The notes below the pieces were generated by a model. That model was given only the letters and a program-made list of their open reading frames with translations, was not told the DNA's origin and did not search any database. A stretch of 64,000 nucleotides of DNA, taken from Entonaema liquescens. Lineage: Eukaryota > Ascomycota > Sordariomycetes > Xylariales > Xylariaceae. The DNA lies in the NCBI GenBank assembly GCA_902805475.1, contig CADCSX010000005.1, positions 438,501 through 502,500 of the forward strand. Direction: 5' to 3'. The position numbers were made by a program, and so were the translations under genes. Each line of letters opens with the position of its first letter. Within the stretch, counting starts at the first letter, position 1. Below are positions 1-11,799 of the stretch, in pieces.

Positions 1-1560
1 ATATTTTTTTAATAATTTATAAATTTTTTTTAATTATTTATTTTTTAATAAAAGTTTTAATATAATTATATTTCGGATATATTTTTAATTCTTTTTTATT
101 TTTTATATTTATATTATTATTTTTTTTAAAAATTTTTTTTTTTTATTTTTTTACCGAAATAATAACAACGAAATTTTATAATTTACTTTAATTTTTTTTT
201 ATTAAGTTTTAATTTTATATTTATAATTTTTAAAGTTATTTTTAAGTTTTTTTTTTATTTTTTTTATAAAATTATATTTATTATTGTTTTTTTTATTATT
301 TTATTTATTTTATTTTTTTATTTAATATATATTATATAATTATTTTATATAATATAACATTTTTTATAATTTTTATATATATTTTTTTTATTTTTAAAAA
401 ATTATATTTTTATATAAATATTGTTAATTTAAAAAAGCGTATTATTATTTTTTTATTTTTATTTTAATTATTTTTAAATATTTTATTTATTTTAATTTTT
501 TATTTAATTAAATTTTTAAAAATTTTATAATTTTTTTAATTTCTATTATTATATTTTTTAATTGTATTATGTTTTTATTTAATTTATATATTTTAATAAA
601 ATATATTAATTCATTTTTTTAAAAAGCAAAAATTATTTTATAACGTTTTATTTATTGAATATATTTAAAATATGTATTTTTTAGTTTTTTATAATTTTTT
701 TTAATATTTAGATTTATTGTTATTAAGTTTATATTATTTGTAAAATTAATTATAAATATTTTATTTTTTTAATTTTTTATAAAATATTTAATTAAAAGTT
801 TATTTCCGGGTTAAATTTACTTTTAAATATTAATTATATTTTTTTATTTTTCAAATTATTTTTAATTTATTTTATTATTTATTTAAAAAACTTTATTTTT
901 TAACAAATATATAATAGTTTTTTTAAAATAATATAATTAAATACTTTTATTATATTAAATTATAACAATAATATTTTTATTTTATTTTTTTATATTAAAT
1001 ATATTATTTCCGTTATTATTTTAATAATTATTTTTATTAATTTACATTTTGTATTATTTATTTCCGTTATAAACGTTATTTATAACGTTATTATTATTTT
1101 TTTTATTTTTTAAAGTATTTAATAATATTATTAATTTATATATATTTAAAAACATTTTTTTAAATTTTATTTAATTTAAATAATATAATAATTATTATTA
1201 TATAAAATTTTATTAAATAATATTTATATTAAAAATTATTTATTATTATTATTGTAATAATTTTAAATAATAATTTATTATATTTATATAAAAATTTTAT
1301 TAATATTTTATTTTTTTTGAAGTTTTTTATTTTTTTATAATTATTAATATATTTTAAATTATTTTTATTTTATATAATTGTTAATTATAAATTTTTTATT
1401 AAATGTTTTATTAAAAATTATATTTATAAAATTTAAATTTAAATTTAAGAAAATTTTTATTTAAAATATATTTATTTTTTATATATAAATAATTACTTAT
1501 AATTATTTATTTATATTTTTTTTTAATATTAAAATAATTTTATTTTTTATATTAATTTCA
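1..1560. other. AT-rich DNA, no gene recognised
   Basis: Every frame is broken by frequent TAA stops and nothing resembles a conserved protein. Remaining G and C sit mostly in short CG-containing words such as ccgtta and acgtta (about 1,010-1,090), the usual residue of RIP-type damage. Patches look distantly like 9,950-11,650, for instance the ccgttattattttaataat stretch near 1,010. This block and the next repeat may therefore belong to one longer duplicated unit, but the match is too weak to fix boundaries. Confidence 0.5.
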
Positions 1561-1699
1561 TTAAAAAAAATTCAAATTAATTTATTTATATAATTTATAA
1601 AAGTTTTACTTTTGATTATTTTTAATGGAACAATTTTAATATAAAAAAACTTTTTACAAATTGGTAATTTTATTTATTTTAAAAGTTAAAAAGCCGTTT

Positions 1700-4119
1700 A
1701 TATAATATTTAACTATTTAATGATAATAATTAAATTATTATTATAAATTTAATAATCGATAAGTTTTTATTTTACCCGGTTTTTAATTAATAAATAAATT
1801 ATTTATTAAATTATTAATTAAATTTTAAAGCAAAATATTATAAAAGAAATTAAAATAAAAAATGGAAAACGGTTATTATAATAATATTTAATAATTTTTA
1901 ATATTTTTCTTTTTATTATATATTTTTTTTATAAAAAACTTAAACGGTTGTTATTAAAAAAACCATTAATAACAATAATATTAACAATTATTATAATTAT
2001 TATTTTAATAAAAAACTTGTTATATTAAAATCGAAATTTTAATTTTATAAAAATAATTAATTTTAATATATTAATTTTTATTAAAAAAAACTAATATAAT
2101 ATTATATTTTTAATATTATATTTTATAATATTGTAAGTTAAAAATAATATTTTTAAAATTATTAAATTTTTAATTAAATATAATAAGTTTTATTATATAA
2201 AAATATATTATTATAATTTGAAAAATAATATATTATATAAATTAATATAAAAAAAATAAAAAATTTATTAAAATTAATAAATGATTTTAATTTTATAAAA
2301 CTTTTAATATAATATATATTTATATATTATTAATAAAAATAAAATAATAATTAATATTTTTTATTATTTTAAAATTAATATAAATAATAATATAATTATT
2401 TATACGATTTAAAACGAAGTAATTATTAGAAAAAATAATTAAATTATAAAATTTATAAATAAATAAATTTAAAAATTTATTTAATTTATTACAAACGGAA
2501 AATTTATTTTATATTAATTTATAAATTATATAATTATTAAAAAAATTATTTATTAAATTAATGGTTAATTTATTAAAAACTTTATTGTAAAAAATTCTTT
2601 TAATATTTGAAAATTTTCTTTTTTTTACAAAAACGAACGAAATAATTATTAATAAAAAATTAATAAAAGTTATTATATTATTATTAATAAAATAATTACC
2701 ATTAATAAAATTATTATTATTAATAACAAATTTATTAAAATTAAAATAATTATATCTTTTTTTAATTAAATTAATTAAATTATTATTTACATTATAAATT
2801 AATATATTTTTAATTTATAAAAATATTTTATTTATTAATTTAATATAATTAAATATTTATATATTTATTAATTAATTTTTTATATTTATAAAATAAATTA
2901 ATATTTTATTTGTTAATTTATTATAATATAATAATAATAAAAAAAATAATTTAAATAATATATAATATTATATTTAATTTAATTTATTATTATTAATAAA
3001 TAATATAATGGATTAATTTTAATAATAAAAAAATTATATGAAACTTCACATTATAATAATTTTTATAATAAACTATAATATGATAAATTAAAATTCGAAA
3101 TTATTTAAAATTTTAAATTTAAAAATATTTAAATAAATAATAATTTATAATTATATATTATAAAACTAATTTTAAAATTATAAATCAATTTAAAAATAAT
3201 TTTTAACGTAATTAATAAATTTTTAATAAAAATATAAAATAATTTTTAAAAAATTTATATTATAATAAAGAAAAAATCTTAATTTAATAAATTAAAAATC
3301 TATAATTTAAAAGTTTTTTAACGAAAAAAATATTATTATATTAAAATAAAATATAATATTTTTTATTAATATTATTTAATAAATAAATGTAAATTAAATG
3401 TAAATTAAAATAATTATTATAAAAATATATAAATTATATAAAAATGTTATAATATAATAATATATAATGAAATAAATTAAAAATTATAAAACAATTTTAT
3501 AAAATAAAATTAAAATTGATTTTTTTTTAAAAGTTTAATAAATTAACAATTTGTTAAATTTTAATTAATAAAAATATACGAAATTATATAATATTTAATA
3601 ATAAATTTTATTTAAAAAAGCTTTTTAATAAATTTAAAATAAAATTTAATAAAATATAATAAAAATTTTATAATTTTAAATATATTATAAAAAATTATTT
3701 TAAAAAATATTAATATGCAATTAAATTATAAATATAATATAAATGTATTAAATATATAAAATAAATTTAAAAGTTTAATAAATATAATAAATTTATAATA
3801 TATTAAATTTTGAATTATATTAATAATTTATAAAAATAAATTAAATTATAATAATTTAAATTATTAATTATTAAAAAAAATATTTAGTAAAAAATATTTT
3901 AAATATATTTTTAATTAATAAAATAAAAATATTAATAAATTATATTTTTAAATAAAAAATATAATTTAAATTATTATTAAAAATAATATGAAAAATAATA
4001 TAAAAAATAATAATAATTTTTAATAATTTAAATATTATAAATAAAAAAAAAATAATAATAAAAAAAATAAAAAAAAATATAATAATAAATATTATAATAA
4101 TAAAAAATAATATAATATA

Positions 4120-4120
<1 letters not shown>
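1700..4120. repeat. Repeat E1, copy a (mutated, unidentified)
   Basis: This stretch aligns in the same order and orientation with 11,800-14,560. Clear anchors are attaaattattaattaaat at about 1,805 and 11,897, and the block around 3,050-3,230 that matches 13,640-13,820. The ~2.4 kb length, dispersed duplication and near-total loss of G and C suggest a mutated transposable element. No terminal repeats, catalytic motif or tail assigns it to a class. Copy a carries a small LTR-A fragment at about 3,485-3,575 that copy b lacks; copy b carries a ~0.7 kb insertion that copy a lacks. Boundaries are approximate. Confidence 0.6.
3485..3575 (-). repeat. LTR-A fragment inside repeat E1a
   Basis: About 90 bp match the first two-thirds of the 146-bp LTR-A sequence in its reverse orientation, including the palindromic core built on aatttgttaaatttt. 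Repeat copy E1b is continuous across this point (about 14,040-14,070), so the piece is an insertion or a local duplication. The remaining third of the LTR is not recognisable. Confidence 0.5.
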
Positions 4121-4223
<103 letters not shown>

Positions 4224-4233
4224 TATAATATTT

Positions 4234-4420
4234 GCGATTCGCGTGTTAAATCGGAAATATAAAATATGTTTTTAATATTAAAATTATATTAATATATAAA
4301 AAATGGTTATTACCCATTAAAAAATTATTTAATATAATAAAATGTATAATTTTTTTAAAAAAATTTTTTTATTTAATTTTAATGTAATTAATTTTTTAAA
4401 TTTTATTAATTTTAAAATAA
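4234..4420. repeat. Short dispersed repeat C, copy 1
   Basis: About 185 bp match 9,733-9,905 in the same orientation. Both contain ttaaatc, then a long shared run of tttttaatattaaaattata, then attaaaaaattactt-like and taatgtaatt words, after which the copies diverge. The start (4,231-4,253) is unusually GC-rich for the window, with cgattcgcg. Class unknown. It could be the end of a transposon that starts beside the (ATT)n array. Confidence 0.55.
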
Positions 4421-5164
4421 TATATTTTTTATTTTTTAAAATATTTTAATTTAATAATTTATAAATTAGTTTTTTAATTATTTTATTAAATTATATATTA
4501 TATTAAATATAATTAAATTTTCCATTTTTTTTATTTTTTATTATATTAATAGTAAAAATTAATAAAGAATAAAATTATTTAATTATTTACATTTACATTA
4601 CCATAATAAAAAATTATATTAAAATAATTATTACCATATATTATAAAGTTTTTAAATCCCGATTTTTTTAATTTAATAATAAATATAATTATTATAAACG
4701 CATAAATAAAACTTTCCAAATATTTTAAATATATAAACGGTTTAAAATATTATTATTTTAAATTAAAATATTAAATGTACCGGAATTTTAATATATAAAA
4801 AAATACTTTAAAAAAAATAAAAAGAAAAATAATTAATATCTTTTAATAATAATAAAAAATCTTATAAAAAAATTTTATAAAAATGTTTTTAATTTAATAA
4901 TTAAAATTAAAAAAAAAATTATTTTTTATAAAAAATTATATTAATAATATAAAAAATAATAAATTTTTTATATAAGTAATAAATAATTAATATTTATATT
5001 TATATATAAAAAAAATATAAAAATATTAATAATTAAAATATAAAATAATATAAATTTTATATTTTATATAAATTAAATAAAATAAAATTATTAAAAATGT
5101 ATTTATTTTAATTTAATAAATTATAAAAATGTTATATAATAAAAATATAATTAATTTTTAAAAA
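4421..5164. other. AT-rich DNA, nothing identified
   Basis: Stops are dense in all frames. A few less-mutated words remain (tttaaatcccg near 4,650, taccggaat near 4,778) but none forms a recognisable motif. No tandem array or inverted repeat of note was seen. Confidence 0.4.
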
Positions 5165-5169
5165 TTATT

Positions 5170-5365
5170 TGTTGGGAGTGTGATCACGTGACGCAGTCAT
5201 GTGACTGGACTCGGCCCCCACCCCACAATAAAGTGTATAAATATTCCCCGCGCGTTCGTAATTTTACTTTTAATTTAGTTATAAAAAATACAATAATAAT
5301 AACTAATAACTAATCGTTTTTCTTTACGTTTTAAAACTTCTTATTACCTTTTTGTTAATTTAACA
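5170..5365 (+). mobile_element. Solo LTR (type B, copy 1)
   Basis: A 196-bp unit starts TGTTGGGAGTG and ends TTTAACA, with the TG...CA termini of an LTR. It is flanked on both sides by the perfect 5-bp duplication TTATT (5,165-5,169 and 5,366-5,370). Its first 90 bp form the most GC-rich patch of the area. They carry the E-box CACGTG (5,185-5,190), a related catgtg word shortly after, a C-rich run, and TATAAATA at 5,236-5,243, so the promoter-bearing part is intact. No internal region adjoins it, so it is the product of LTR-LTR recombination. Copia versus Gypsy cannot be decided from the LTR. The orientation given follows the TATA box. Confidence 0.85.
5185..5243 (+). promoter_or_regulatory. 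LTR promoter: E-box and TATA box
   Basis: CACGTG at 5,185-5,190 sits inside tcacgtgac. A near-direct repeat, tcatgtgac, follows about 14 bp downstream, so TCAyGTGAC occurs twice. TATAAATA lies at 5,236-5,243 behind a C-rich stretch. The arrangement resembles an RNA polymerase II promoter with paired bHLH-type sites. Function is inferred only; there is no downstream gene to drive. Confidence 0.55.
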
Positions 5366-5370
5366 TTATT

Positions 5371-6497
5371 AATTAAATTTACATTTTATTAATAAATTAT
5401 ACTTATATAAAAAAATATTATTATAATTATTAAAATATTAAATAAATTATTTAATAAATAATTAATAAAAAAAATAAAAAAATTATAATTTAAAAATATA
5501 AAATAATTTTAAAATGTTAATTTAATATTAATATAATTTAAAAAAATTTAAGTTAAATGTTTTAAAAAATAAGAAAAAAAAGAAAAATTTTTCGAAATGG
5601 AAAATTTAAATATAAAAAAAAATTTAAAAATGAAAAAATAAAAAATAAATTTTTTTAATAAATAAATTTAATAAAATAATTTAATTTCCTTTTTAAATAA
5701 TATATTATTTATATTATTATTTTAAATAAAAATGAATATTTTAATTAATATATTTTATAAAATATTAAAAATTATTACGAATAAAAAATATATTTATTAT
5801 TTAAAAAAAGTGAAAATATTTTTTAAAATAAAAAATATTTTAATATTAAAAAGAAAATATTTTTTTATATATTATTAATAAATTTATTTTATTTATTTAA
5901 ATATAAGATGATTTTATAAAATATATTAAATAAAAATATATATTTTAATAAAAAAAAAATAAAAATTATATAATTTAAATTTAAATATAAATGTAAATTT
6001 TTAAAAAAAATTAATAAAAGTATTTTATTATATTAAATAAAAATTAAAATAAGGAAAAAAAATATTAATAATGTAATTTAAAAAATTTAACGAAATTTTA
6101 ATAAAAATTAAAAAAAATTAATTATATTAAAAAATATTTAAAATTATATAATTAAATATTAATTATTAATTATAATATTTAAGAAAAATTTTAATATAAT
6201 GATAATATTTTTATTATAATATTATATAAAATATTAAAAATTTTTAATTAAAAATTATAAAATTTTAAAAAAAATTAATAAAAATAAAATTATAATAAAA
6301 AATATAATTATATAAAATAAAATTATTATATTTATAAATATAAATTTAAAATTTTTATTCGGATTTATAAAATAAAATTTTTTTTTTTATAAATAGTTAA
6401 AAAAAAAACGAATAAATATTTTATATTTGCAAAAATATTTAAAATTCATAAAAAATTATACATATTTAAACCAATTATATTTTATCATTTAACAATA
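5371..6497. other. AT-rich DNA between solo LTR and MITE
   Basis: There is no open frame of note and no clear match elsewhere in the window. A poly-purine-rich patch (aataagaaaaaaaagaaaaa, about 5,566-5,590) is the only compositional feature. Probably old mutated repeat or intergenic DNA. Confidence 0.4.
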
Positions 6498-6499
6498 TA

Positions 6500-6915
6500 A
6501 CGTAATCCACGGGTTAACGGCCCACACGGGTTAATGGCTTAACGAAAATACATATAAAATACGTTTATGCGTAACCGTGCATTTTATTTAGAAAAAATGC
6601 TATTAAAAATCGGATTTCAAATTTGGATAAGTAAATATATTATTATAATAATAGTATTTTTTAAAAATTTTAAAATATTTTTTTTCATTTATTGAAAAAT
6701 TATCGTAATAAAATATAATTATATTTTTTATAATTTTTGCTATATCCATTATTTAATTTTTTCAATTTTTCATTAAATTAATCATATAATTAAATATAAC
6801 ATATTAAGTTTTTAAATTTTTAAATATAATATTCGTAAAGTTATAGATTTTTTTAATATGTTATATTTTAAGTTAAACCGTTAACTCGTGTGGGCCGTTA
6901 ACTCGTGGATTACGT
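6500..6915. mobile_element. MITE, copy 1 (TA target site, long TIRs)
   Basis: A 416-bp unit is bounded by inverted repeats of roughly 40 bp beginning ACGTAATCCACGGGTT, and by a TA dinucleotide on each side (6,498-6,499; 6,916-6,917). Each terminus holds two copies of the word CACGGGTTA (RIP variants at the right end), a layout expected for transposase binding sites. A second inverted pair, aatataacatatt and aatatgttatatt, lies further in at about 6,795 and 6,857. No coding capacity. Copy 2 at 42,019-42,435 is nearly identical. TA duplication plus long TIRs suggests mobilisation by a Tc1/mariner-type transposase; none is encoded here. Its GC content is far above the surroundings. Confidence 0.9.
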
Positions 6916-6917
6916 TA

Positions 6918-8280
6918 TAACTTAATAATAAAACTTTTATCAAAAATATTAAAAATCATAATTAAAACAAATCCATAAATTATTATTTTATTAAAATAAA
7001 TTTATAAAAAATTATTTTTTTTAATTATTTTATATAATAAAAAAGCATTTTTATGTATAATATATGTAATTATATATTACATTAATATATTTTTAAAATT
7101 ATTAAAAAAATTATATAAAAAAATAATATAAAAATACCATTTATTAAAATATAATAACTTATATTAAATTAATTTAATAAAAAAATTATATAAAATAATT
7201 AATAATTATTTAACATTTTAATATATAATTAAAAAAAAAACAAAATATTATAAATAAAAAAAAATTAATTATAAAAATGGTAAATTTATTAAACATAATT
7301 AATTTTTATATAATTAAATATAAATTATATATTAAAGAAAATAAAAATATTTTATATTACGGAAAATTCATTAATGATATTTTATATATAATAATAAATG
7401 ATATAATAAAATTAATATTATAAAAAATAAAAAAAATTATAAAAATAATATTAAATTTTATATATATATAAAAAATAAAAATAAATATTATATTTTTAAA
7501 TATTAAATTATTTATTATTAAATAAAATATTTAATTTAAATTATATTGTAAATTATTAAACCATTTTAAATATATTTTATAATTTGTAATATATTTTAAA
7601 TAAATAAAAAAAAACATTTATTAAAAAATTTAAAAAAATAATAAAATTATTTTTTATATAAAAAATATATTATTATTTAATAAAAGATTTTAAATAAATT
7701 TATTTTTAAAAGTATTATTTTTATAAATTATTAAATTATTATGTTTTAAAAAATGTTTTTAAACGGTAAAAATATTATTATAATGAAAAAAAAATATAAA
7801 AAAATATAATTAATTTATTTTTAATTTTAAAATTGAAAATAAATTTAATATAAAATAATATAAATATTTTAGAAATATTTAAATAAATATGGAATATATA
7901 TAATTTTATAAGAAATAAAATATTAAAATATTTTATATAAAATAATAAATTAATATTATTTAAAAAAAAATAAAAAATATAATAAATTTTTATTATATTT
8001 TAAAAATTAAAATTATTAAATTTTTTTAATTTTTTAAAAAAGTAAATATTAATTTATAATTAATATAAAATTTATTTTTTAATTAAAATAATAAAAGATT
8101 TATTATTAAAATTTTAATAAAATTAATAATATAAAATATTTTTAATTTTTAAAAAATTAACGATATTAATAATAATAATTAAATTTTAAAAAAACTTTTT
8201 TATAAAAATAATAAATATTATAAATTAAAGTTTAAATATTTATTTATAAAAATTTTTTTTCTTTTTCGCGTTTTTTTTAA
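6918..8280. other. AT-rich DNA, no gene recognised
   Basis: This stretch is heavily mutated and almost free of CG words until 8,260. Short open patches occur but none is conserved in another copy. No match to the repeat families defined here was found by eye. Confidence 0.4.
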
Positions 8281-8313
8281 CTTTTCGGAAAAGTTTTTAA
8301 AAAATATAAGTGA

Positions 8314-9225
8314 TGTTATTTATAAATTACTTTATTAACTTTTCCACGTAAATTATTTTACCGAACGGTTGTAAGTGATTGACACGTTAAATTGACTAGT
8401 AATTACCAGTAAAATGACATGCCATTATTTAAACTTTAAAGAAACTTAAATTTAAAGTTTATTTACTATTTACAAATTAATTTTACTTATTTAAACATTT
8501 AAAAATTCAAGTTTATTAAACGTATTATTAAATGTTTAATTAAGTGTTTAAAAAAAAATTATTTATAAATATTAATATTTAACCGTATTTTGTTTAAAAT
8601 ATAATTAATTTTAAAAATATTTACATTTTTAAACGCGTTTTATTACGGCAATTATATAAATTTATTTATTTTATATTAAAAACGTTATTATCGTATATTA
8701 TTTAATTATAAATATTATTTTTTTTAATTAAAACGTAGTTATTTGCAAATTAAATTTTTTTATTTATAAATTAATTTTCAAACATTTAATAATATTTTTT
8801 TTAAATTACGGTATTATTTAACGAAAATTATATTTTTAAATTATTTATTTTACAAAAACTTAAACAATATAAATCATTTTTATTAAAAACGTTAAATTGT
8901 TAAAATATTATTATTTAAATAATTTTATTTATAAATTAATTAAAGTTATTCGTAAATTGATTTTTTTTATTTATGAATTGATTATTTTAATTTAAGTAAA
9001 TATAACCGTATTTAATTAAATTTAATATTAATTTATGCGTTTTAAAAAATAAAATTTAAATATATTAATTATTTGAAATTATTTTTTAATATAAATACGA
9101 AACAATTAATTATATAATAATTAAATCAAAATGTTAAAATACGGTAATTTTTAAGTTATTTACGTACAACTGTTTTAATAGGGTAATTTACGTGGAAAAA
9201 TTAACATGGTAATTTATAAATAACA
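8314..9225. mobile_element. Long-TIR DNA element, copy 1
   Basis: The two ends are inverted repeats of about 50 bp. The left reads TGTTATTTATAAATTAC and continues to ttttccacgtaaatta. The reverse complement of the right end (about 9,176-9,225) reads the same with a few transitions. The ~0.9 kb between them has no coding potential visible now. A second copy with the same left terminus lies at 16,994-17,736, and a single end survives at 11,471-11,510. Target-site duplications cannot be read with confidence, so the superfamily (Mutator-like is a possibility given the TIR length) is open. CG words are retained more than in flanking DNA. Confidence 0.7.
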
Positions 9226-9732
9226 TTATTTAAAAATATTATAATTTAAAAATTATTAAATTTTTATAAAAAACATTAAATATTAACAAAAAAATATATA
9301 AATAAGTTAATATATATAAAATATATAATTTTTATATATATAAATTAAAATTAAAATTAATATAAATATAAATAATATATATAATAAAAATAATACCGAT
9401 TAATATTATATATGGGTTTAAAACCCATTTATAATTATTTAATTAATATATTAAATAAATGTATAATATAATAAAAAATGTTTATTAAATAAAAAATTAT
9501 TATTTAAATATTCTAATTAACATTTTATATATGTGAATTACATGTTTTATTATATATTTTTTATAAATATAAAAAATAATACATATTTATATATAAAATA
9601 TATATAATATATAATGTTAATAAATTTTAAAATTATAATAATATAATTATTATTTATAATATTATAAATATTTAAATAAAAAATATAAAATATATAATAA
9701 AAAAATTATTAATTAATATAATGTAATTTACA
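9226..9732. other. AT-rich DNA
   Basis: Mostly TA-rich sequence with a short palindrome around 9,414-9,427 (gggtttaaaaccc). No gene or repeat family is recognised. Confidence 0.4.
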
Positions 9733-9905
9733 CATTAAATCAAAAATGTAAAATACGTTTTTAATATTAAAATTATATTAATATATAAAAAGTGATTATT
9801 ATTTATTAAAAAATTACTTAATATAACAAAACATATAATTTTTTAAAAAGAAAAACTTTATTTAATTTTAATGTAATTAACTTTTTAAATTTTATTAATT
9901 TTAAA
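9733..9905. repeat. Short dispersed repeat C, copy 2
   Basis: Matches 4,234-4,420 in the same orientation through the tttttaatattaaaattata core and the following attaactttttaaatttta region. Copy 2 keeps some C and G that copy 1 lost and the reverse, as expected for two independently mutated copies. Element class unknown. Confidence 0.55.
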
Positions 9906-11460
9906 ACGGTGCATTTTTCGTTTTTCGGGATATTTTAAAAATTTTATTTTTTAAAATAATTTATTATTATATAAAACTTTTAGTTTTTTTAATGAAATTA
10001 TTTTTATAATTAATATTATATAGTTAAAATTTTTTTTTATAATATATTAATTTTAAATTTTTAATATTTTATTAGTTTTTTATTTTAATATTTATTAAAA
10101 AATTTTTAAAATTAATGTATATATTTTATAATTTATTTATTTTAAAAACTTTTATTATAAAAATAAAAAACAATTTAATATTTATAATTTAATTTTTAAA
10201 AGTTTTTTTTAATTTATTTTTATTTTTTTTATTTATAAATTTTTATAATTTTTTAAAATATATTTATAATGGTTTTACTTTGTAATTTATGTATTATTAT
10301 CGTTTTTTATTTTTTTAAAATTTAATTAATTATTTTTTTAATTTTTTTTAATATTTTATAATTATTTTTAAATTTATTAAAAACTTTTTAATAATAATAT
10401 TTTTTATTTTTTATAATAAAACCGCTATTACGTTATTTTAAATTTAATTACTTATAATTACTACGTTTATTTATAATTATTTTATCATTTACAAATTTTA
10501 AAAAATTATAATAATGTTTATTTTTTTTAAAATTTTTATTTTTATATTTTTTATTTTTTTTTTATATTTTTAAATACGATTAATTCAATATATCGTTATT
10601 TTATTTTGATATTTTAAATAATATATAAATATTATATTACTTTACTTATTATTTTAATAATTTACGTTTTTTTTTCATTAATTTCCATTTTATTTTTTTC
10701 GCGTATTAAATTTATTAATATTTGAAATAATATTACAAATAAAAATTCATAAATTTAACGGTTATAAAATATTATTTTATATAAACTTTTAATTAATTAT
10801 TAAGATTTTTAATTAAAATAATAATATTTTATATAAAATTTAATTAATGATATAAATTTATAATTAAATTTTAAAAACTTTCCATTTTTATTTAAGTAAA
10901 TTTTAAAAAATTATAATTAATCATTTACTTTATTACGTAACATTTTAATTTTCCAAAACCAATTTTTGCTTTTTTATTTATAATTAATATAAAAACCAAT
11001 AATTTTAAAAAATTTTTTAAAACATTAATTATAAATTAAATCGATTTAAATGGATAAAATATTACCGTTTTTATTATTACGTGTATTAAAATTATTATAA
11101 TAAATAAAATTAAAATAATTTTCTTTAAAATAATTTTATAATATAATTTTAAAAAGTTTAATAATAATAAATAACATTTAATACTTATTAAAAAATTTTA
11201 AAATTTAATTAACAAACAATTAATTATTATTTAAAAATTTAATAAATTTAATTGTTGAAAATAAATTAATTAAAATCATTATAATTATTTTAAATATTAA
11301 AACGCGTTATTTTATTAATATTAAAATTAAATATTAAAATTAAAATTATAAATAAATTTTGAATTAATTAAAACTTTAAAAATTATATAAATTTAAATAA
11401 TAACATATTATTTTATTAATAATTATTAATTAATTTAATATATCAATCATTTATAATTAT
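9906..11460. other. AT-rich DNA, possible mutated repeat
   Basis: C and G survive mostly in CG words and in ttttccatttt-like runs. Between about 10,850 and 11,250 C is kept while G is nearly absent on the plus strand, a strand-biased footprint. Patches near 10,620-10,700 resemble about 1,000-1,090. No gene is visible. Confidence 0.4.
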
Positions 11461-11470
11461 TTAATAAAAT

Positions 11471-11510
11471 AATTTACGTGGAAAAATAAATAAAATAATT
11501 TATAAATAAC
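11471..11510. repeat. Single terminus of the long-TIR element
   Basis: The run aatttacgtgg...tataaataac matches the right end of the long-TIR element at 9,186-9,224. A left partner was not found with confidence; a weak candidate lies near 10,432. It is therefore either one end of a third, more damaged copy or a remnant. Confidence 0.5.
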
Positions 11511-11799
11511 ATTATTTATTATTATTATATTTATATATTTAATTGATTATAATTAAAATAATATTAATATTGTTTTATATAAATTCTTAAATAAAAATAT
11601 TATTTTATTGAAAGTTTTTTAATTTATTTTTATTTATATTTAATTTTTATTATATATTTATATTATATATTATTATATTTTATTAAAACTTTATTATTTT
11701 AATAAATTAAAAAATATATATAATTATACGAAATTTTTTTTATTATTTTTATATTTTTTTTTTAATTTATTATTAATTATTATATTTTATTATTAAATC

